From the NCBI GenBank assembly GCA_035771175.1, contig CM069595.1:139001-203000 (forward strand): 64,000 nucleotides of DNA. Direction: 5' to 3'. The DNA comes from Paratinospora sagittata (lineage: Eukaryota; Streptophyta; Magnoliopsida; Ranunculales; Menispermaceae). Below are positions 36,201 through 47,100 of the stretch, in pieces. Position 1 is the stretch's first letter, and every line of letters starts with the position of its first letter. The notes below the pieces were generated by a model, which was not told the DNA's origin, did not search any database, and was given only the letters and a program-made list of their open reading frames with translations. The position numbers were made by a program, and so were the translations under genes.

Positions 36201-39200
36201 ATCATGGGGTAAGACCAATCCAGTTGGTCTTACATTATGTGACATTGATGTACTTTCAGAAGAAATGTTGCCTTGATATTCATCTGGCATTATCCACCCC
36301 GTTGGCTTGATACAAATATTTTCTTGTTGATTCCAACTGTAGCTCCCATGATATGACATGGCTTCATTATTATCATATTCTTGTTGTTGATATCTTGGGT
36401 AGCTATATGATGATGATGATATGGCTTGGCTTCGGTGTCACCTTCAATGCTCATGCTTCCCATAGCCAATTCAATATTATGAATATTTGTATGTTTTGAT
36501 CCAGACATATGGCCACGCCTTTTACGTCCATATGTTTGTCCATGCATTGATGACGGGAGAGATCCATGGTCAGCATCCTGCATAGAATGATCATATTGAC
36601 TCTCTCCAGTAAATGGACTCATTTGCACCTGGCTTTGTTGTTGCCTTTGACCCTGACTACGTTGTTGTGATGCTCCACCACCCACATCATCATTATCATC
36701 ATCATCATTATCATCATCATCATCGCCATCTGGTGCTTGTGTTGAGTCATCATCATGACCATCATTGTTGTTGTCATCATCTCCATCAGCCTCACTATCA
36801 CTAATTGATGATATTGAATATCCTGTTGCTGGGATATCAACTTTTGTGGCCATAAATTCATCAACATTAACACCCATCTTTGCTGCAATGTACGGACTTG
36901 GTCTACCACCTGGTTCATCCATCAAAGGTTGATTTGCATCCTTAACCCACTCATACCAGGGATTCTCATCTCCTTCTTCTAAAAAGATTTCTGTCAAATC
37001 AATGGGATCTTGATGAAGACCAAGTTCTGTATTTGTCCTTATATTTTTTGCACGAAGTCTCATGTTATAGTGAACAAACACTAACTTTTGCAATCTTTCG
37101 TGCCCCAACTTATTTCTTTGTTTGGTGTGAATCAACCCAAAAGTACTCCAATTTCTTTCACATCCTGAAGAAGATGCAGTTTGTGACAATATTTTTACAG
37201 CAAGTACCCTTAAATTAGGGGCGGAGCTCCCATATAAATTCCACCACTCAGCTGCCAAAAAAAAAAGAAGCAAAAAATAAATAAATATTAGAATTTAAAA
37301 AAAATATGATATTAAAACATATAATATGATTTTATCACCTGGATGCGTATTTTTTATTCCGCTCTAAGCTACTGATGATCCAAATGATCCCACTGCATCT
37401 CGAAAGAATTTTAACTACAAAAAATAAATATACACCATATGAACCTCATTTAAAGAAGTTATGACGTACTATATAGTTATAAAATTATAATGTAATCATA
37501 TCTTACTTCACTTAATGCTTGCGCTTGTTTACCACCTTCAGGCAATAATTTTGCAATGACTTGGTTTAATGCATCTACCAAATTTGAACTTGTTCCAATC
37601 TGATGCTTATATTGATACAGAGGGTTCAAGAAGTATGTTGAAAATATTAACAAATATAGTTAATCACATTAATTTATAATATAAAATTTAATATGTTATA
37701 AAAAAAAAATTTCAAAAATATACCTGCTTGGTGGAGTGGGTGACAGAGTTGGCTTGTCCATCTTCTTTCAACAATTTTTAGAATCTATTTGTATGAACGA
37801 GGAGCTGCAGCTTTGATTGTTTCCTTCATTAACCTTATGGCTTCATATAATGATCCCATTGTTGGTGTTTTATCTCCATCGACCATCCGCAACACTTTCA
37901 CAATAGGATCTAAAGAGTTCACTACATGCCTTGCATAATCCCAAAAACTCTCTTGCTTTTGGAGTTCTATTATGAGCATAGTTTGTCCATTCTCTCGATG
38001 CAAACATTTCTTTTAAACCATGTTTTTTTTCAAGAATGCTTCTTAAAGCAATGTAGTTGGTGGCAAACCAAGTAATCCCTGGATGAATTATGTCACCACC
38101 ACATTTTTCTCTCATTAAGGCCAACACCCAATGATGATTATAAATATAATTTGTGATTTTTCTGGCCTGATCAACAACTTTTCTAATCGACTGCTGATTT
38201 CCAATATCTTTTAGCATCAAATCGATGCAATGTGCAGCACAATGGTGTCCAAAAGAGATTGTATCTCTCCATCATTTTCTTTCTCGCCTTTATGAATGTC
38301 GATCCATTGTCCGTGTCTATTTGGACGACGTATTCATTCCCTATGTTCTTCACAACATTATTCATTAACTGATAAATGAATTTTGCATCTTTTTTTTCTG
38401 CTAAGACATCAACAGATTTATGGAAAATTGATTTTCCATCACAGTATACCATAAAATTTATTATCAACAATCTAGTTGGCCAGTCCAACCATCGCACATT
38501 ACTGTCACACCATATTGTGACCAACTCTTCTTCAATGTTTTAATATAGTCTTGCAGTTCATTATACTCATCCATCAAGTAATCCATGCATAAGCTCATAT
38601 GCTGAAGGCCCCTTGAAACCTGGTCCACACCTTGCAATTTCATTTATGGTTGGTTGGTAATATGGATTGTCAGTAGCAACATTTGTTGGGATAGTACTAT
38701 AGAAAAAAAAATTAGATATCATTTTGCTTAAACTTTTTTTCACGCTTCAACCCTCAAAAGCTTCTTTAAGCTTTTTTTGTCTAGAACTGGGTCTAGAAAA
38801 CATATTAGAGTCTAACAGGGGACCCAGCTACCTTGTACTTGTTGTGCGCAAAAGGCCACCCCCACGTTTTTGTTGCCCTTGTGGGTCTTGCCTGATATTA
38901 TCACGTCGCAATGAACTACCTCCTACCTCTTGAAATGATGAACCAAAGTTTTGTCTCATCATATTCGTTCTCCATTGTTGTTCAGCATCCCATCAATCAG
39001 CCATAGAGTGTCTTACTGCTAATCTATGTTGCGCCTTTTCATAGTCTGTCGTACAATCAGGAGGATAATCGATGTCTGAATCATCATCATCATCATAGCT
39101 ACGCGGTGGTTGTAGCAGAGCTTCTGTAAATGCTTCTCTTTTCTTTTCCTTTTCAATTTTTTCTTGTACCTTTCCACGTAGGGGCAATTGCATTTCTTCT

Positions 39201-39654
39201 CTAACGTTTCTTGGCATTGCTTACATTTTGTTACATTTTTTAAGCCAGCTGCTAAGTGTTGTTTCAATCTAGTGACTCCACCAGATTTGTTCACATGATT
39301 ACAACATATACATCTTGACTTTTGCCTACTCCCATCAACAGGTTCTCCGTGGCTCCATCCATTATCGAGTCCTTTTTGAGGTTCAGGATTCATATTGAAA
39401 CTAAATATGCACAAATTTTTCAACCTGTATGTAGTCCAATTTCAACAAAGTAATGTTAATATAAAACATGTTAATATAAAACATGTTAATACAAATCATA
39501 TCATTTATATTTATATACTATATATATTAACGTATATGTTTATAAATGTAACATACATACATACATATATATATATATTTGTGTGTGTGTTAATATTTAT
39601 ATAGATTTTATATAGTATATTATCTATACATATAATATATTATATTATATATAC

Positions 39655-39702
<48 letters not shown>

Positions 39703-39853
39703 GTCGTATGTATAGTAATTATTAATAGATCAATGTATATATAATATATATATAATATAGCATAATAATAAGTAATAGATCAATGTATATATAGCATATA
39801 TATAACATATATATATAATACTATATAGATCAAAGTCATATATATTATATATA

Positions 39854-39900
<47 letters not shown>

Positions 39901-40482
39901 ATTATTAATAGATAAATGTATATATAATATACTATATAGATCAAATTAATATATATTATACATAGTATATCATATATATATAATATAACATAATAATAAG
40001 TAATAGATCAATGTATATATACCATATATATATAACATATATATATAATACTATATAGATCAATGTCATATATATTATATATAGTGTATTAAATATATAG
40101 TATAGTATATTATATATATAGTAAGAACTAATAGATTAATATATATATAGAGTAATTATTAATAGATCAATGTATATATAATATACTATATAGATCAATG
40201 TAATATATATTATACATAGTATATTATATATATATAATATAACATAATAATAAGTAATAGATCAATATATATATAGTATATATATAATATAATATATAGA
40301 TCAATGTCATATACATTATATATATAGTAAATATTAATAGATCAATGGATATATAATATACTATATAAATCAATGTCATATATATTATATATAGTATATT
40401 AGATTTATAGTATAGTATATTATATATATATATATGAAATATAATATAACAAACTAATAAGTAATAGATCAATGTATATATA

Positions 40483-40516
<34 letters not shown>

Positions 40517-40565
40517 CATATATATAATATACTATATAGATCAATGTCCTATATATTATATATAG

Positions 40566-40611
<46 letters not shown>

Positions 40612-41113
40612 TAACGTATACGCTTATATTAGTATATATATGTTACCATATATATATATATAATATAATATAACATACTAAGGTATATATATAACATATA
40701 TATAATATACTATATAGATCAATGTCATATATATTATATATAGTATATTAGATATATAGTATAGTATATTATATATATATGAAATATAATATAACATACT
40801 AATAAGTAATAGATCAATGTATATATAGTATATATATATAACATATATATAATATACTATATAGATCAACGTCCTATATATATAGTAATAAGTAATAGAT
40901 CAATGTATATATAGTATATATATAACATATATATAGTATACTATATAGACCAATGTTATATATATTATATATAGTATATTAGACATATAGTATAGTATAT
41001 TATATATATAGAGAGAGAGATGTTACTATACTATACTATATACAAATATATAAATATATATACATATATATAATTATATATATACATAGAGAGAGAGAGG
41101 GGTTTGTATTATA

Positions 41114-41157
<44 letters not shown>

Positions 41158-44100
41158 TGTTATATATATATTAACATATATGTTAATATTATATAATATA
41201 TATACAATATATATAATAAAAACTTATATTTTCTCAAAAAAAAAGGAAAAAAAAAACAAGAAAAAACTCAAACGTTAAAATAAATAAAAAACCCTACAAC
41301 AAACCCTAACCCGTCGTTTTTTTTTTGTCGCCGTCCCAAGACTCTCAACGAAAACCTGCAACTCACGAAACCTGCAACTCCTCACCAGCTCGCCGTCTCC
41401 TCTCCGCCGGTCGCCCATCGCTGCAACTCACAAGCTCGAAGTCGCCTCGCCTCATCTCTATACTTCTTTTCTCTCTCATCGACCCCGCTGCAACTCAAGA
41501 AACTCATTGTCGCCGTCGTGAGTTATTTCTTTCTTCCTTTAATCCAAACTCTTTCTCGAGTCTCTCATTCAATCTTTGTGCAATGGTTAGATTAAATGAA
41601 GTAGATTTATAGATCACGAGTTCACGGCGAGTTCCTTTTTCGATTTTTTTTTTTTTTCAATCGCACGCGAGAATATTTTGTACGAAGAATCTCTGTGCTG
41701 CACAGAGATTCTTCGTACGAAATGTCGACATTTTCGTCGACTTTTTGTATTATTGAGTTACAAATCAGAAAAAAAAAAAAAAAATTTGAACTTCGCCGAA
41801 GTTAGCCATTTTTTGCAAATTTTGTCGAATTTTCGAACCTTGCCTGAACCAACGCAAGTTCAAGAATCTGAACCAATTCCTAAGAATGAGGTAACAGAAT
41901 CCTCCTTACAAACTCCATTAGTTTCTAAACTAACAATGATCTTTTAGCCTCTGAACCTGACAGTGATCTTTCCATTGCCATTAGAAAAGGAACCAGGATG
42001 CACCAAATGTCCCTTGTATCCACTATCTCATATTGTATCCTTTGAGAAGTTTTCACCAAAAGAGTTTCCTTACCAGCTTGAACAATATCCAGACTCCTAT
42101 ATCATTATCCGAAGCTTTATCTAACAAAAATTGGAAACAAGCTATGAATGTGGAGATGGAGGCCCTGGAGAAAAATGCAACATGGGAGTTAGTTGATTTG
42201 CCTGCCGGAAAGAAACATGTGGGATGCAAATGGGTTTATACTGTTAAATACATAGCAGACGGGTCACTGGTGAGATACAAGGCAAGATTAGTAGCGAAAC
42301 AGTACACTCATACATATGGTGTGGACTATTTTGAGACATTTGCACCGATGGCCAAAATGAACATTGTCCGAGTATTACTCTCTTTGGCCGCCAACTACGA
42401 CTAGAACTTACAACAATTTGATGTGAAGAATGCCTTTCTTCACGGAGACCTGGAAGAAGAGATCTATAGGGAAGTTCCTCCTGGATTTGAGAACAACCTA
42501 ACCCTGGTAAAGTGTGCAAACTGAAAAAGGCCTTTTATGGACTTAAACAATCTCCAAGAGCATGGTTTGGTCGCTTTGCCAAAGTCATGAAAGCAATGGG
42601 ATATAAGCAAAGTCAAGGGGATCATACCTTATTCATTAAACACTCAGCTTCAAGGGGAGTTACAACGCTCTTGGTATATGTAGATGACATCATTATGATT
42701 GGAAACGATGAGCATGAGAAACAGAGCCTGAAACAGTGTCTGACCAAAGAATTCAAGATCAAGGATCTAGGAAGGTTGAAGTACTTCCCAGGAATTGAAA
42801 TGACACACTCCAAACAGGGGATCTTAATTTCTCAACGGAAGTACATTACAAATCTTCTTAAAGAAACGAGGAAGTTAGCATGCAAACTAGTAACCACACC
42901 TATTGATCCCAATCACAAGTTTGGTGAAGCTGAAGAAGCACCTACTATCAATAAGGAGATGTATCAAAAACTAGTAGGAAGACTCATTTATTTCTCTCAC
43001 ACGAAACCTGATGTTGCATATGCAGCAAGTGTAATCAGTCAGTTCATGCACAACCCTAAAGATATTCATTTGCAAACTGCTAACCGTGTCTTACAGTATC
43101 TTAAAGGGACTCCAGGACATGGCATCTTATTTAAATGACACACAGGAGTGATTCTTGAAGCATATACAAATGCAGACTATGCTAGCTCAGTACTTGACAG
43201 AAGATCAACTATTGGATATTGTACGTTTCTTGGTAGAAATTTGGTGATATGGCGAAGTAAAAAGCAGAATGTAGTGGTCAGATCTAGAGCTGAAGCAGAA
43301 TTCCGAGCAATGGCACAAGGGGTTTGTGAGCTATTGTGGTTGCACCTAATTTTGACATATTTGAAGATACACTGGAATGGCCCTATAAGACTCTATTGTG
43401 ATAAGAAGTCTGCAATTAAGCTTGCCCATAACCTAGTTCAACATGATCTAACCAAGCATATAGAGATTGATAGGCACTTCATTAAAGAGAAGCTTGATAG
43501 TGGGTTGATCTGTACTCCGTATGTGTCTACCAATAATCAGCTCGCCAATGTGCTCACTAAAGGGTTAAACCATACTGCATTTCAAGTAAGTGTGTCCAAG
43601 TTGGGAATGGTAAACCTTTATTCACCTGCTTGAGGGGGAGTGTTGCGGAGAAGAGCAAAATCTGAGAGATTTATTTTCTTCCAAGAAAGATGATAATTTT
43701 AGTAGTCGGTTTATTTAGCAGTTACTAAAATTGTAATTATTGCTATATGTGTGCGTAGCCCTGTATGTCTATATATATGGTGTCCCTTCATTGAGACATC
43801 ATCACGAATAAGAAATATTTCCTTTTCTTCTCCCGTGGACGTAGGCCATAGAGCCGAACCACGTTACATCTATGTGTTTTTTATTATTTTACTTTTACAA
43901 CAGATGTACATCAACTCAACTTGACAAAGCCTTTTCTCAACTACATAGGGTTGGCTACATGAATCCAATTTCTCCACTTAGCTCTATCAAGGGCTAAGTT
44001 GATTTAAATTATAGCTAGTCATATCTTTCTTAATTATCTTGTCCATGTTATTTTAGTTCTTCCTCAACCTCTAGCATTACCATGGATTGTAATAGGTCAC

Positions 44101-47100
44101 TCTTCCTTAATGTTCAATTGGAGGTCTTTGTTATAAAGATCTAAATCTGCACAGTTTTTACATGATGTGCATATTTGCCTATTCCAGCTCTAGAGTTTCT
44201 AACAAGCAAGAAGCCACATCATGGCTAATCATTTCCTAATGTGCACGGCCAATGGCAAGTCTTTGCCTATTCCTTTATTGCAAGCTAGTGTCCCATTAGT
44301 ATTAACTCCAAGATATCCTACATGATGTCTAATTTTGTTCCAAGCATGCTTGACTGCTAGAAAGGTCAGAGCTTTTCAAGGCTCGTAAATTGCAAATGAA
44401 AAACTCTCCCGTCCTCTATTCTTTGGTCACACATTGAGTAGAAATAATAGGATTCTTTTTTTACGGGATTGAGGGAACGTTGAAGTTGAGCATCTCAGTA
44501 TTATTATTTTTCTTATGGCCAATCATTTTCCTAAAACTCAGAGAAAACTTGTCTTGAGAGTCAAGATTGATGGTGGATTGGAACTTATATTAATGTTTAG
44601 TGATGATTACATATGTATTTTGCTTTTGGCTTTATCTTGTTTGTATTCTCTTTCTTTCTTTTTGATCCTTTTTATTGGTTATTTCACCTTCTTTCATTAT
44701 TAATGTTCAATATTTTTTGTCTTGGACAATAATTCTCTTTGTTGATCAATAACAAGTAAAAAGATTATAGAGCATTAAGAAATGATAACACAAGTTTAAT
44801 TAAGTCATAATGAAGGCCTCCCTAGTAATTGTTAGCAAATTTTTTCTTCAGCAGACAACTATCAAACGGTTGAGTGAAATACTCCCCACACTAGTCCTTA
44901 GATATATATCTAAAGAATTATAACTTTATGGCAAAGAGGTTCATTGTACCTCTAATACTGTCACAATAGTCACACCCACAAAGGATACACAAGTCAATGA
45001 ATTGATCCATGGTGAGGTTTAGATCTTCCAATATCTGTAACAAACGCAGGCCAAAAGGCAGTGAATTCATAGGTGAAGCAACCAGAATGAAGCTCTATAA
45101 GAGGTTCATTTACCTTTGTAGCTTCAAATTCAATAACTCGACCTGCCCTTAAGCTTGGGTCCTTTAATTGACGAAGAAATCTAGGAGCCCCAAAAGCTAG
45201 GGAATCTGTGTCTTCAGAAGCTACAGCATAAACCTAAGCATACAACAATCAATAGTAACTTCCAATGACATAAATTATATATACAATACAATCAAGATTC
45301 ACACCTTTCCACTCATGCAAAGTGCGGCACATTCTGCTTCTGCTTCAGAAGATGCCTAACCAAGAAAACAGAGGTAAGAGATTCAAAAAAGATAATAAAT
45401 ATACAACTGTAATAGACAAAAGAAAAGAGATGCAAACATAAATATAAGTCCTTGATGTTAATACAATAGCTTATACTAATTTCACCTCAACAACAGGCAC
45501 TCCCATGAGTCTTAGAAGTTTTTTGCAATCTTCACTATGTTGTCTTGTCACCTGTTACAAGAAATGCCAAAAGTCACATAACTAAACTTGATAAAGTTTT
45601 TCCCAACTATATGGTTCAGGTACATGAATTAACATCCTCTAGGACCTCTACTAAGGTCTATTAAAGGCTAAATCTTCCATTATATAAAATATTTAAATAA
45701 GGATAAAATTAAAAATGAAATGGATTTAGAATAATAAGTAGAGAAAAAAAATGAAAACTAAAGGTCGCATCCTTTTTCTTTATAGGTAAGTTGTAGGATT
45801 TGAATCCATTCCTTACTAGTGCAAAATTGGCTTTAAATGTGGTATATATATTTCATCCAACATCATGGTCTATGTTCACTTGATATACATAGTTAGGTCT
45901 CTACTTACCAATTATAACTTTTAGTTTAAGTAGTTTCTAACATAGTGTCAAAGATTTGCTAGTTCTTTTACTAATTTAGTAATCATGTATTTCCTCCTTA
46001 ATATAAATCTACCTACACGTGCAATCATGCACTTGAAAATGGAGTGTTAATGTTTATATTCGCTTGAAATCCATAGTTGAGCCTCTACTTGTTAACTCTA
46101 GGTTTTAGATCTAGCAGTTTTTAGCACATGTCATGAAATGCTTGTGGAAATCCCAACTATATAGTAAACTTGTATAACAATTATTATAAAAAAGGGAAAA
46201 CACATGCAAGACACTTTCTAATATTATAATGATATTGATAATAAGAGCTCCATATCATGCAAGTAAATAGGTGAGTGCAAAACAAGTGCAAGTCCCGAAA
46301 AGGTGGATGCGTTTTAATGCTTTCATGTTTTGTATCCAATTCCTTAAGAGTGGGCAGTAAATAATTTTTTGCAAAATACATGGTTTTAAAAAATGATTAT
46401 TGTGATTGGCAAAACTAAGGGTAAAAGAAAGTTACTTTCATGGTCCGTTTGCTGAACTTCTCTATGTTTTCCTTGTCGCCAATCTACATATCAACATGAA
46501 CAGTTGGAAAAATGAGAACAGACATAACCAAGGAAATAGGGGATAGCCACTTGGTACAGGTAATTTAGGCCATTTGACTGCAGGAGCAGCCTTGTCACCT
46601 CTATTGCTGCTTTCAAATCCTCAGCGGCATCCATCCGCTCGGAGTGCCTGTAGAAACAAACAGAAGAGACATTAAAACTTGTAGTATTAGTTTAAACAAA
46701 TTCATTAACATATAGAGAACATGCCGTTTTGCCAGAGCTTGCTTCTTCAAGTCGGAAGGTTTCCCATCAAAGACGTACCTAAAATAAAATGTATGCCACT
46801 CATGAGGAATCACCATCAATTATAAAATATGCGTTGAGAAATTAAAGAAAACGTGAATAGAATCGACTAAAGATGATAAAGGAATTACACAGGTATCAAT
46901 CCGGCTTCCAGAAGCCTAATTGTCCGGGTAAACATGCCTTGCAAATGGCTGTGGACCTCAGCGAACATAAAAGCGTCAGATTCGGAGTACCAAATGAATC
47001 ACTCGAACTCCTCTGTTACTACATTTGTGTTGAACATTAACTAACACTTACCTCGTCACTTCACCCGCCTCGTTCGTTAACAGGTCGGTCCCTTGTCTAC

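Larger units (their letters stand above)
35447..41842 (-). mobile_element. hAT transposon (DUF659 type), 6396 bp, TSD CCTGAACC
   Basis: The ends are CAAGGTTCGAAA and TTTTCGAACCTTG, a 12-bp perfect terminal inverted repeat extended imperfectly. Perfect 8-bp duplications CCTGAACC flank it at 35439-35446 and 41843-41850. Removing the element and one copy restores the coding frame of copia A. Transposase fragments lie on the minus strand (36290-39423). Subterminal regions are rich in TTCGA/TCGAA motifs. The right third holds a long TA-rich minisatellite and a perfect hairpin. The terminal repeat, duplication length and dimerisation domain define the hAT superfamily. Confidence 0.95.
26868..43902 (+). 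mobile_element. Copia element A (composite) with nested copia B and a hAT transposon
   Basis: A Ty1/copia element of about 5.5 kb was expanded to 17 kb by two later insertions. The LTRs start TGTTGC and end ACAACA. The flanking 5-mers GAAGT (26863-26867) and GATGT (43903-43907) are an imperfect duplication. The primer-binding site TGGTATCAGAGC is at 32265-32276 and the polypurine tract TTGAGGGGGAG is at 43630-43640. The two LTRs differ at roughly 24 of about 262 positions by eye, clearly more than the LTRs of nested B, as the nesting order predicts. The element lies on the strand opposite to FEN1, within its intron 11. Confidence 0.93.

Noticed and set aside
36613..36804. His-rich plus-strand open frame
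   Set aside because: Antisense of the Asp/Asn-rich triplet repeat in the hAT transposase.
40224..40869. Ile/Tyr-rich open frames on the minus strand
   Set aside because: Pure products of the (TA)n minisatellite.
39470..41230. Possible CRISPR-like or centromeric satellite array
   Set aside because: Repeats are irregular in spacing and nearly pure TA, and lie within a plant hAT. There are no spacers and no regular monomer.
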